Assembly: GCA_963711005.1 (NCBI GenBank)
Contig: CAVQCJ010000002.1
Coordinates: forward strand, 558,001 to 622,000
Direction of reading: 5' to 3'
Source of the DNA: CAVQCJ01 sp963711005
Lineage (GTDB): Bacteria > Actinomycetota > Actinomycetes > Prado026
DNA: 64,000 nucleotides
Made by a program: the position numbers and the translations under genes
Shown: one piece after another, positions 32,024 through 40,587 of the stretch
How the letters are laid out: each line of letters opens with the position of its first letter
Position numbering within the stretch: position 1 is the stretch's first letter
Notes under the pieces: model-generated
What the model saw: the letters and a program-made list of their open reading frames with translations, nothing else
Databases searched by the model: none
Told to the model about the DNA's origin: nothing

Positions 32024-32419
32024 GTGGCGCGGAACGAGTTGTGGCCCTCGGGAGCGTGGAGCGTCCGCCGGTTCGCCGCGCTCGACATGCACGGACTGTC
32101 CGGCTCCCCGCGGCGACGGCGTTTGATCACCGTCGAGTTCATCCTGGGAACCGTTGCCCTCGGGCTGCTCGCCGCCTTTCTGCTTGCCCACGGCTCGCTC
32201 GTGTGGGGCTTGATCGTGCTGGGCGTGGGGCTGAACTACGCCTGCCTCGCGATCTGCGCTGTCCAGTTGTTCCCGGCTGGCCGGTTGGAAGGCCAGGTTG
32301 AAGGCGTCGACCTTCGGGCTGAGGCCAAGCACTACACCTTCGCGCAGCTGCTCCTACTGGTGCCGGGGCTGATCCTTCTGGTCTTCGTTGTTGAGGTCCT
32401 GAATTCCTCGAAGTCTTAG
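32024..32419 (+). CDS. Small actinobacterial membrane protein
   Basis: A 131-aa protein: VARNELWPSGAWSVRRFAALDMHG (Trp/Arg-rich, cytosolic), RRRRLITVEFILGTVALGLLAAFLL (TM1), GSLVWGLIVLGVGLNYACLAICAVQL (TM2), then EGVDLRAEAKHYTFAQLLLLVPGLILLVFVV (TM3). The pattern recurs in unnamed actinobacterial membrane proteins. GTG 32024 keeps the conserved N-terminal part; ATG 32087 would remove it. Function unknown. Confidence 0.72.
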   Translation: MARNELWPSGAWSVRRFAALDMHGLSGSPRRRRLITVEFILGTVALGLLAAFLLAHGSLVWGLIVLGVGLNYACLAICAVQLFPAGRLEGQVEGVDLRAEAKHYTFAQLLLLVPGLILLVFVVEVLNSSKS

Positions 32420-32553
32420 CCGCCGCTCCGAAGTGATGCTCCTACGGTCAAGTGAGGAGCTCGCGGGGTAGGGCGTTGAAGACTTCCCGGGCGACGTATC
32501 GCTCGGGGCACCGAATGTTTCGGTCTTGGACAGTCCCTGGTGGATGCGGCGGT

Positions 32554-32585
32554 CCTCGTAGGCCTGGGTCGCACGTCCTACGAGG
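32554..32585. repeat. 9-bp inverted repeat at the edge of repeat copy B
   Basis: CCTCGTAGG (32554-32562) and CCTACGAGG (32577-32585) are exact reverse complements around a 14-nt loop. The right arm is the start of repeat copy B and matches the 5' end of the tRNA-Arg sequence. Confidence 0.7.
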
Positions 32586-32713
32586 GCGGGACCTGTGGAC
32601 GTGCCTCTGGGAGCCCCGCGAAAGCCGATCTTGGACAGGTCCGCACCGGCGATCGCCCGATTCTCACGTTGATCAACAATGGCTGGGCCCGGCCCATGAA
32701 TGGGTTGCGGCCG
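32578..32713 (+). repeat. Direct repeat copy B, right boundary of accessory segment
   Basis: About 136 bp matching 21666-21802 in the same orientation. It retains only the first bases of the tRNA-Arg sequence (CTACGAGGGC) and the flank upstream of that gene; no second complete tRNA is present. The copies are 10.9 kb apart. Confidence 0.85.
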
Positions 32714-32832
32714 GTCACGGCTCGTGCCGACCCACGAGACAGTCCGTTGGTCGATGAACCCGATCAGCAGAGCGCGGACTGCCAAGGCGACCCGGACAAC
32801 AGTCGTCCCGCGCCCTGGACGGCCGCCAGACG

Positions 32833-33130
32833 CTAGCCGCCGGCCATGGCGCCGACGACGAGGAACGGCTCGGTGCCCGCTGCGACCGCCTCGGGCAGGG
32901 GGTCGTCCGGCGGGTCGTGCGAGAGGTCCTGCTCGCAGGCGAAGTACCGCACGAAGTCGCGCCGCTCGAAGCGTGTCGTGGTCGCGGATCGTGCCGCAGC
33001 AGCATCGGGTACCGCGCCTCCAGGGCGTCGAGCGACGAGCGCTGGGTCACCGTGCCGGCTGACCTCGAGCCGGACCTCGCCCTGCACCCTCGGCCAGGGC
33101 TTTCAGGTGAGCCGGCAGGACCACCCGCAC
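32833..33130 (-). pseudogene. MoaD/ThiS-like ubiquitin-fold protein, split by indels
   Basis: Pieces in three frames build one about 95-aa protein: VRVVLPAHLKALAEG, GEVRLEVSG-like, SLDALEARYPML, then FVRYFACEQDLSHDPPDDPLPEAVAAGTEPFLVVGAMAGG, ending in the Gly-Gly tail of sulfur-carrier proteins. The length of 298 bp is not a multiple of three. Adjacent sialidase-like and MoaD-like genes are a recurrent actinobacterial pair, here on the same strand 37 bp apart. The indels fall within the same 4-kb stretch as the other broken genes. Confidence 0.75.
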
Positions 33131-33167
33131 GCGTGCTGACCGGAGCGGCTCGGCCGATGCCGTTGGC

Positions 33168-34283
33168 TCATGCCAGCGTCTGGACTTCCACGGACAGGAC
33201 CGCCGGGAGGTCACGGACGATCGCCGTCCACGTGTCGCCGGCGTCGGCCGAGGCGTAGACCTGGCCACCGGTGGTGCCGAAGTAGATCGCCGCACGAGTC
33301 GAGGCTGTCGACGGCCATCGCGTCGCGCAGGACGTCGACGTAGCAGTCCTGCTGCGGGAGCCCGGCTCGTCAGCGGCTCCCACTCGTCGCCGCCGGTCCG
33401 GCTGCGCCAGACCTTGAGCTGGCCGTCGACCGGGAAGTGGTGGGAGTCGCTGGTGATGGGACGACGTAGACGGTCTCCGGCTCGTGCGCGTGGACGTCGA
33501 TGGCGAAGCCGAAGTCGGTGGGCAGGTTCCCGCTGATCTCCCGCCAGGACTCGCCGGCGTCGTCGGTGCGCATGACGTCCCAGTGCTTCTGCATGAACAA
33601 CGTGTCCGGGCGGGCGGGGTGCAGGGCGAGGCGGTGGACGCAGTGGCCGACCTCGGCCTTCGGGTCAGGGATGCCCTCGGACCGCAGCCCTTGGTTGATG
33701 GGCTTCCAGCTCGCGCCGGCGTCGTCGGAGCGGAACGCGCCGGCGGCCGAGATCGCGGCGTAGATCCGCTCCGGGTTGCTCGGGTCGAGCAGGATCGTGT
33801 GCAGGCACATGCCACCGGCGCCCGGCTGCCAGGCCGGCGCGGTCCGGTGCTGACGCAGTGCCGGTAGCTCGTCCCATTCCTGGCCGCCGTCGGTGGACCG
33901 GAACATCGCGGCGTCCTCGACGCCGGCGTAGACCGTGTCGGCGTCGGTCAGGGACGGCTCGAAGTGCCACACCCGCTTGAACTCGAACGGCCGTGGCGTG
34001 CCGTCGTAGTACAGGTGGGTGCCGGGCTCGCCTTCGTAGCCGAACTTGTTGCCCACCGGCTCCCAGGTCGAGCCGCCGTCGTCCGAGCGCTGGACGACCT
34101 GCCCGAACCAGCCGCTGGACTGCGAGGCGTAGAGCCGCTGCGGATCCACCGGCGAGCCCTTGACGTGGTAGGTCTCCCAGCCCGGGAAGTGCGGGCCGCT
34201 GACGTGCCACGTCTCGCGCTGCCGTCAGAGGTGAGGATGAAGGCACCCTTGCGGGTGCCGACGAGTACACGGACCGAGGTCAT
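33168..34283 (-). pseudogene. Exo-sialidase/sortilin-like beta-propeller protein, split by indels
   Basis: Starting at ATG 34283 (MTSVRVLVGTRKGAFILTSDG), the frame shifts at about 34224, 33458 and 33300 but the homology runs to the stop at 33168. Asp-box repeats of the propeller are plain: SDDGGSTWEPVG, STDGGQEWDELP, SDDAGASWKPIN, TDDAGESWREIS, SADAGDTWTAIV. The protein lacks a signal peptide, so a cytosolic role is likely despite the sialidase name. The next gene downstream is the MoaD-like protein. Function unknown. Confidence 0.82.
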
Positions 34284-34468
34284 CAGTGCTCCTTCCGAAA
34301 GCCACGACCTGCCAAGACCATCGACCCTAGGCCCCCGCGCCGACACCTGCGAGATCCGGCCGCCCGGGGAATGTGACGCGGGCAGCCGCCGCGACTTCAC
34401 CCGGAACGGGTGAGGTCGCCCCACCCGGACCGTCCGCAGACTCCCGGTACTTGATCGGGAGGTGCGTC

Positions 34469-35314
34469 ATGGAGTACAGCCGGACGGCCGGGCTCAGCAG
34501 GTTCCTGGGTGAGGTCTACCGGGGGCTGGACCGGGGTGAGTTCTTCGTCGCATTCCAGCCAGTGGTGGACGCCGCACGTGGTCGGCTCGACAGCCTCGAG
34601 GCGCTGGTGCGCTGGCAGCACCCCGTCCACGGGCTGCTGGGGCCGGACGCGTTCGTGCCCAGGCTCGAGGGCGCCGGTCACCTGCGAGCGCTCACCGGGT
34701 CGGTCCTGCGGGACGCCTGCGCGAGTGCCGCCGCATGGCCGGTGCGGGCCGGCTGGGCCCCACGGGTGCGGGTCAACGTGGCACCGGCCGAGCTCAGCGA
34801 CATCCTGCTGCTGCACGACGTGGGCCGGACACTGACCGAGACCGGTCTGGACCCGGGCCGGCTGGTGCTCGAGGTCACCGAGGGCGGTCCGCTCCGCGAC
34901 GTCGAGACGACCCAGACCGTGTGCCGCCAGCTGCGTGCGGCCGGGTCCGCGGTCGCGCTGGACGACTTCGGGTCGGGCGAGAGCGACCTCGCCAGGCTGG
35001 TGCTCCTGGACGTGGACGAGCTCAAGATCGACCGCACGATGGTGGCCGGTCTGCCCGGCGACGGCGCGGCTCTGGGTTCGGTGCTCCAGATCCTGGACCT
35101 GGCCGCGACCATGAACCTGCAGGTCACCGTCGAGGGTGTCGAGACCCCCGCCCAGCTGCGGACGCTGATGACCGCTGACGCGTCGCTGCTGCAGGGCTAT
35201 CTGTTCGGCCGGCCCAGCCGGCTGCTCGGAGCTGCGGGTGTCCGGACGCTCGAGCAGCGGTGCCGGGCGATGTTCCGGGACATACCGGTCGCAGCGGCGC
35301 TCCAGCCGGCGTGA
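34469..35314 (+). CDS. EAL-domain cyclic-di-GMP phosphodiesterase
   Basis: A 281-aa stand-alone EAL protein with no sensor domain. Catalytic motifs are intact: EALVRW (Glu44), VNVAPAE (metal-binding Asn), EVTEGG, DDFGSGESDLARL (the Asp pair), LKIDRTMV (Lys), VEGVET (Glu) and LLQGYLFGRP (Gln). So hydrolysis of c-di-GMP to pGpG is likely. ATG 34469 has GGGAGG 6 nt upstream; the longer frame from 34373 lacks support. It is 62 bp or 119 bp (depending on start choice) upstream of the large surface protein gene on the same strand, which suggests joint control of adhesion or aggregation. Confidence 0.92.
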   Translation: MEYSRTAGLSRFLGEVYRGLDRGEFFVAFQPVVDAARGRLDSLEALVRWQHPVHGLLGPDAFVPRLEGAGHLRALTGSVLRDACASAAAWPVRAGWAPRVRVNVAPAELSDILLLHDVGRTLTETGLDPGRLVLEVTEGGPLRDVETTQTVCRQLRAAGSAVALDDFGSGESDLARLVLLDVDELKIDRTMVAGLPGDGAALGSVLQILDLAATMNLQVTVEGVETPAQLRTLMTADASLLQGYLFGRPSRLLGAAGVRTLEQRCRAMFRDIPVAAALQPA

Positions 35315-35376
35315 CCACAGCCGCGGGCCGGGGACGGTATCTCACCCGATCCGGGTGTCGGAACATCGCTCACCCG

Positions 35377-38300
35377 GTGGGCAGGCATCCTCCCGTCAGG
35401 CAGCCGGCGACCGGCTGCGAAGGGAGCACTGCCATCAACGCGACCAGCTCGACCAGACCCACCCGGACTTCGGGGCCGACCCGCGGCGGGATCGTCCGCG
35501 CGGTCGCCGCCGCCGTCGTTGCGCTGCTCGGCCTGGTGGTCGCGCTGACCGGCGCCGGCACTGCCCATGCCGCGGGCCGGCTGCCGACCGTTGTCGTGAC
35601 GGTGGGCTCCGACGGCACCGAGCAGGGGACGCCGGACGGCTGCCCGATCACCGGACCGGGTGGCGACAACGACGCGCACGACGGGGTCGTGTGCACCAAC
35701 GACAGCGTCACCTGGCTGTGGACGTACGACGTGCCGTTCTCCGCGACGTCCACCACCGTGACTCTCGAGCAGATCCTGCCCGACGGCGGGCGCTGGGACC
35801 CGTCCAACCGCACGGTCTGCGCCGGTGATGGCACGCAGTTCACGGGCACCGGCACGGTCAGCAACAACTTCCGGACGCTGACCTGCACGATCACGTTCCC
35901 CGCGGGCCGCTCGCTCGCTGGCACGATCCCGGTGGTCGGGCGGGTCGACGGGCGATTGCCTGACGGCACCGCCCTGGCACCGACGCTGACCGCGACCGGT
36001 ACGACGAACCCGACCAGCACGCCCCCGGCGGTGACGGTCCGCTCGCACCCGCGGCTGAACATCGTGCAGACCATGAGGGTCCTCGGCCCGACCAACCAGG
36101 GGCCGGGGGGTCTCGTCGTCAACGTCCAGTACCGCGCCTTCCAGACCGACACCGGCAACGGCAAGGGCATGACCGGCCTGCAGGAGCCGGTCACGTGGAC
36201 CGACGACCTGGCCGGCATGACCCCGGGCACCCAGCCGTTCTTCGGCGCCGGAAAGGCCTTCGTCTCCTCGTCGCCCGCCGACTGCCGCACCGTCAACGAC
36301 CCGGCCGGCTACTACACGGCAGCGCCGCCGGGCATCCTCGCGTGCGCGCAGGCCGCGCCGGGCCAGCCGGTGACGCTGAGCCTCACAGGCGCCGACACAA
36401 CCCACCTCTTCAACGGCCAGCACCCAGGCGGGCAGGTCACCGCGTTCTCCGGCGGCTTCAACCTGCTCGTGCCGTTCGCCGACCTGCCCAGCGGTCCGCT
36501 TGGCCGTGACGTCACCGGCCGCTTCACCTCGTTCGACCCCGACTCGGTGTCGGGCGCGAGCAACTACGGCGCCGGGTTCGAGCCCGGTGGCCCGGCGCAG
36601 CCGTGCCCGCCCGCCGCCGTCAACGACAACTGCGCGACGGTGCACCTCACCGGCCCTGGCAACGGGGCGGGGCCCGCGTTCAGCAAGCAGATCGTGAGCA
36701 CGCAGGGCTGCACCGGCGCATTCGCCAGCCAGTGCCCGCCGCTGCCGCACGACGACGGGGTCAGCGAAGCCGGCTACCTCACCCCGGGCGACCGGTTCAC
36801 GGCCGTGCTGAACGCGCCGCCGCCCGCAGTACCGGCGGTCGGCTCCGGCACCCGGGTGCAGCTCGTGCTCTGCGACACCTGGGACCCGGCCCAGGCGCGG
36901 GTCGACACGACTCGCGTACCGGCGCTCACTCGCGACCTGGCCCTCGGCGCCGCCGCACCGGCGAGCTACACGGTGCAGTACACGGACCGGGTCTTCGCCG
37001 ACGACGCGGCGCGCAAGTCGCACGGGTGCGGCGACCCGACCGACCTGGCCACGGACGGCCCGTGGTTCGACTCGGTGGCCGCCGCCGGTGGTGCGGCCGC
37101 CGTGACTGGCGTCCGGTTCCTGGCGGGCGACCAGACGTACGACGACGACATCGTGGCGACCGTGCCGATGGTGAACGTCGAGCGGACCGTCGGCACCCAC
37201 CCGGTCGACTGGTTCGCGGCGAGCTGGGGCGTTCCCGGGTCGCCGTCGGTGTTCGAAGGCAGGTACGGCTACACCGTGACCGGAGAGCGGCTCGGCCTGC
37301 TCCGCAACACCGACCCGGCGGGCGGCTTCACCGTCCTGGCCGGGCAGCAGTCGACGCTGGTGATCGTCCCGAGCCTCACGATCGGAGACGTCACGGCGGC
37401 CGAGGCCGACATCGTGACGATCACCGAGACCGTCGACCACTGCCTGGTGTCCCCGACCGTCACCGACCCGGGGGTCCTGGCGTTCTGGACGGTCACCATG
37501 ACCACGCCGGACCCGGGCCCGGACGGCCTGGCCTGCACACGGGACGACGGCGCTCCCGCCACGATCACCTTCACGACGCGGGCGCCGGTCCTCCCGGGGC
37601 AGTCGCTGACGCCGATCCGGTACACGGGCACGATCGCCGCGCTGGCGCCCGACGGCACGCAGGTGATGCTGATGGCGGTCATGACCGCCGTCCGCGCCGC
37701 CCCGGGCTCGCCCAGCGTCGGCGACAGCCTTACGGCCGGGACCGCCCTGCGCGTGCGGGCTCCCGCCCAGGTGGCGGTCTCCAAGGCCTACGACGACCCG
37801 GTGGTCGAGGTCGGCGACACGGTCGGCTGGACCGTCTCGTGGGCCAACTCCTCGACGACGGACGCCGGTCGCGTCCAGTGGGTCGACGTGCTCCCGTACG
37901 ACGGCGACGCCAACGGGACGCTCGCCCGGGGCAGCCTGAGCCTGCTGTCCGCCACACCTTTGGGCGCCGTCGTCTCGGACGTGACCGTCGAGGTCACCGG
38001 CCGGGCCGCGACGTCAGTCTCGTCCGACCCGAGTGACCCGTCGAACCTGGCCGGCGGCGCGACCGTCTGGTGCGCGATGGCGGCGGTCGGCACCGTCGGC
38101 TGTCCCGCGACGCTGGCCGACGTGACCGCGCTGCGGGTCACGGTGGGCGACCTGTCGCAGGGCCGGGCCGGTGGCCTGCACCTGACGGCGCGCACCGTCG
38201 GAGAAGCCGGGGGCGACACGTGGGTCAACGTCGTCGGCCCCGGAGCGGCGACCCACCTGGTGCGCCAGGTGCCGGTGTCGAACCCGGCCGCCGTGCGAGC

Positions 38301-39144
38301 CGTCGCGTCCTCGATCGGGCGCACGGTCTGGTGGGACACAGACGCCGACGGCACCCAGGACCCGGGTGAGCCGGGCATCCCCGGCGTGCACCTGTCGCTC
38401 CTCGCCGCCGATGGCACCGTGCTGGCCACGACGACGACCGACGCCGATGGGCGCTACGCGTTCCCCGGCCTGCACTCGGGCACATACGCGGTGGTGGTCG
38501 ACCAGTCCGACCTGCCGACCGGGACCGTCCCGACCTACGACCTGGACGGCGGGACGGTGAACCCCGACGGGCGCTCCGGTCCGGTCAGGCTCGCGGTCGC
38601 GACCGACCGGGTCGACGTGGACTTCGGGTTCCGGGCGCCGGCCCCGACGCTGGGGACGGTGGCCTCGCTGCGGACGTCGCCCAGCGGCAGCGAGGTGAGC
38701 GACGCCGTGACGGTGGCGAACGTGCGTGGCGGCGGCGCCCTCGCGTGGTCGCTGCTCGGCCCGGTCGCCCCCGTCCGCGGCGGGTGCGCCGGACTGGACT
38801 GGGCGGCCGCGCCCGTCGTCGCGAGCGGCACGCTGACCGTCGCCGGTGACGACGTGGTGCAGCTTGCGTGGGTAGCTCTGGCGAAGGGTGGTTGCTACTC
38901 CTACGCGGAGACGGTCAGCACGCAGGACGGCAGGGCCGTGTCCGCAGCAGGGCTGCCTGACGAGACTGTCTCGGTCGTGGTGACCGGCTCCACCAACCAC
39001 ACGTCCGCGCCGCCCGTCTCCGGCCCGACCGGGCGGCTCGCGCACACTGGCTTCGACGTGTTCGCGTCGGTCGGCTGCGCCGGGCTGCTCCTGCTGGCGG
39101 GGCTGCTCCTGCGGCTCGTGCCGTGGCGTCGCCGGCACGGGTAG
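35377..39144 (+). CDS. Large LAxTG-anchored surface protein with B-type repeat
   Basis: About 1255 aa of secreted, Thr/Val/Gly/Pro-rich beta-structure. A signal peptide (IVRAVAAAVVALLGLVVALTG, cleavage near AHAAG) is followed by several DUF11/isopeptide-like segments (for example VAVSKAYDDPVVEVGDTVGWTVSWAN), one SdrD B-like domain at about 978-1088 (SIGRTVWWDTDADGTQDPGEPGIPGV, DADGRYAFPGLHSGTYAVVVD), and a C-terminal sorting signal LAHTG, hydrophobic helix and WRRRHG tail. LAxTG is the class E sortase motif of high-GC actinobacteria. GTG 35377 is the nearest canonical start, but AAGGGAG (35420-35426) sits 7 nt before an in-frame ATC (35434), which would give a normal signal peptide. Probable adhesin or surface-layer component. 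Confidence 0.86.
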   Translation: MGRHPPVRQPATGCEGSTAINATSSTRPTRTSGPTRGGIVRAVAAAVVALLGLVVALTGAGTAHAAGRLPTVVVTVGSDGTEQGTPDGCPITGPGGDNDAHDGVVCTNDSVTWLWTYDVPFSATSTTVTLEQILPDGGRWDPSNRTVCAGDGTQFTGTGTVSNNFRTLTCTITFPAGRSLAGTIPVVGRVDGRLPDGTALAPTLTATGTTNPTSTPPAVTVRSHPRLNIVQTMRVLGPTNQGPGGLVVNVQYRAFQTDTGNGKGMTGLQEPVTWTDDLAGMTPGTQPFFGAGKAFVSSSPADCRTVNDPAGYYTAAPPGILACAQAAPGQPVTLSLTGADTTHLFNGQHPGGQVTAFSGGFNLLVPFADLPSGPLGRDVTGRFTSFDPDSVSGASNYGAGFEPGGPAQPCPPAAVNDNCATVHLTGPGNGAGPAFSKQIVSTQGCTGAFASQCPPLPHDDGVSEAGYLTPGDRFTAVLNAPPPAVPAVGSGTRVQLVLCDTWDPAQARVDTTRVPALTRDLALGAAAPASYTVQYTDRVFADDAARKSHGCGDPTDLATDGPWFDSVAAAGGAAAVTGVRFLAGDQTYDDDIVATVPMVNVERTVGTHPVDWFAASWGVPGSPSVFEGRYGYTVTGERLGLLRNTDPAGGFTVLAGQQSTLVIVPSLTIGDVTAAEADIVTITETVDHCLVSPTVTDPGVLAFWTVTMTTPDPGPDGLACTRDDGAPATITFTTRAPVLPGQSLTPIRYTGTIAALAPDGTQVMLMAVMTAVRAAPGSPSVGDSLTAGTALRVRAPAQVAVSKAYDDPVVEVGDTVGWTVSWANSSTTDAGRVQWVDVLPYDGDANGTLARGSLSLLSATPLGAVVSDVTVEVTGRAATSVSSDPSDPSNLAGGATVWCAMAAVGTVGCPATLADVTALRVTVGDLSQGRAGGLHLTARTVGEAGGDTWVNVVGPGAATHLVRQVPVSNPAAVRAVASSIGRTVWWDTDADGTQDPGEPGIPGVHLSLLAADGTVLATTTTDADGRYAFPGLHSGTYAVVVDQSDLPTGTVPTYDLDGGTVNPDGRSGPVRLAVATDRVDVDFGFRAPAPTLGTVASLRTSPSGSEVSDAVTVANVRGGGALAWSLLGPVAPVRGGCAGLDWAAAPVVASGTLTVAGDDVVQLAWVALAKGGCYSYAETVSTQDGRAVSAAGLPDETVSVVVTGSTNHTSAPPVSGPTGRLAHTGFDVFASVGCAGLLLLAGLLLRLVPWRRRHG

Positions 39145-39293
39145 GTCGGACCGGCCGGCTCGCGGGTCCCCTCTGGTCGGGCGGTCCTGGACCTGACCGA
39201 GCGGGCGGTCGCGCCGAGGACGACAATCGGAGCCGCCGGCGACCATTCGGTCGGCAGGGTGCGCTCGGGCGAGCGTGACCGGAGGGAGACGCG

Positions 39294-40580
39294 GTGTCGG
39301 ACTTCACGCTCAGGTACCAGGGTCAGGAGCTGGCGCTCACCGAGGTGCCGGCCACCGAGGAGCCGTCGGGGCTCGACGTCGCCCACCTGCTCGGCTCGAC
39401 TGGGCACGTCACGCTGGACCCCGGGTTCGTCAACACGGCCGCGTGCACGTCGGCGGTCACGTACATCGACGGGGACGCGGGGATCCTGCGCTACCGCGGC
39501 TACCCGATCGACCAGCTGGCCGAGCGCGCCTCGTTCCTCGAGGTCGCCTTCCTGCTGATCCACGGCGAGCTGCCGACCCCGGCCGAGCTGGCCGACTTCA
39601 CCGACCAGATCCGCATCCACACGTTGCTGCACGAAGACCTTCGACGGTTCTTCGACGGCTTCCCGCGGGACGCGCACCCGATGGCGGTGCTCAGCTCGGC
39701 GGTCAGCGCGCTCTCGACCTTCTACCCGAACAGCCTGGACCCGTTCGACCCCGAGCAGGTCGATATCTCGACGGTGCGGCTGCTGGCGAAGCTGCCGACG
39801 ATCGCCGCGTACGCGTACAAGAAGTCGATCGGGCAGCCGCTGCTCTACCCGGACAACTCGCTCGGCTACGTCGAGAACTTCCTGCGGATGACCTTCGGCG
39901 TGCCGGCCGGACCGTACGACGTGGACCCCGATGTCGCGCGTGTCCTGGACATGCTCTTCGTCCTGCACGCGGACCACGAGCAGAACTGCTCCACGGCGAC
40001 AGTGCGGATGGTCGGCTCCTCGAACGCCAACCTGTTCGCCTCCGTGTCCGCCGGCGTCAACGCCCTGTTCGGACCGCTGCACGGCGGCGCGAACCAAGCG
40101 GTGCTGGAGATGCTCGAGCAGATCGTCGCGTCCGGCGGCGACGTGCAGGCGTTCGTCCGGCGGGTGAAGGCGAAGGAGCACGGTGTCCGGCTGATGGGGT
40201 TCGGGCACCGCGTCTACAAGAACTACGACCCGCGCGCGGCGATCGTCAAGCAGGCGACGCGCGACGTCCTGGACAAGCTCGGCAAGCCGGACCCCCTGCT
40301 CGACATCGCCATGGAGCTCGAGGACATCGCCCTGCGCGACGAGTACTTCGTCGAGCGGAGGCTCTACCCGAACGTGGACTTCTACACCGGCGTCATCTAC
40401 AAGGCGATGGGCTTCCCGGCGCCGATGTTCACGGTGCTGTTCGCGCTGGGACGCCTGCCGGGGTGGATCGCGCAGTGGCGCGAGATGATCGCCGACCCGA
40501 TGACGAAGATCGGGCGCCCCCGCCAGGTGTACGTCGGCCGCACCGAGCGGCCCGTCCCGCCGAAACCTGCGGTTCGGTAG
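39294..40580 (+). CDS. gltA: Citrate synthase (type II)
   Basis: A 428-aa enzyme condensing oxaloacetate and acetyl-CoA at the start of the TCA cycle. The N-terminal beta domain typical of hexameric Gram-negative-type enzymes is present (LRYQGQELALTEVP). Catalytic residues are in LHADHEQNCSTATVR (His), GPLHGGANQAVLEML, MGFGHRVYKNYDPRA (His and Arg), and NVDFYTGVIYKAMGFP (Asp). GTG 39294 is preceded by GGAGGGAG. A second, shorter citrate synthase gene lies at 58440. It converges on the GH9 gene with a 7-bp gap. Confidence 0.95.
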   Translation: MSDFTLRYQGQELALTEVPATEEPSGLDVAHLLGSTGHVTLDPGFVNTAACTSAVTYIDGDAGILRYRGYPIDQLAERASFLEVAFLLIHGELPTPAELADFTDQIRIHTLLHEDLRRFFDGFPRDAHPMAVLSSAVSALSTFYPNSLDPFDPEQVDISTVRLLAKLPTIAAYAYKKSIGQPLLYPDNSLGYVENFLRMTFGVPAGPYDVDPDVARVLDMLFVLHADHEQNCSTATVRMVGSSNANLFASVSAGVNALFGPLHGGANQAVLEMLEQIVASGGDVQAFVRRVKAKEHGVRLMGFGHRVYKNYDPRAAIVKQATRDVLDKLGKPDPLLDIAMELEDIALRDEYFVERRLYPNVDFYTGVIYKAMGFPAPMFTVLFALGRLPGWIAQWREMIADPMTKIGRPRQVYVGRTERPVPPKPAVR

Positions 40581-40587
40581 CACAGGA

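Noticed and set aside
32540..32836. Frame with SYEGGTCG and GQVRTGDRPILTLINNG
   Set aside because: Arises from repeat copy B, which derives from the tRNA-Arg flank; not a protein gene.
33168..34283. True neuraminidase secreted for host glycan cleavage
   Set aside because: No signal peptide and no catalytic Arg triad visible; only Asp-box propeller repeats, so sialidase activity is not claimed.
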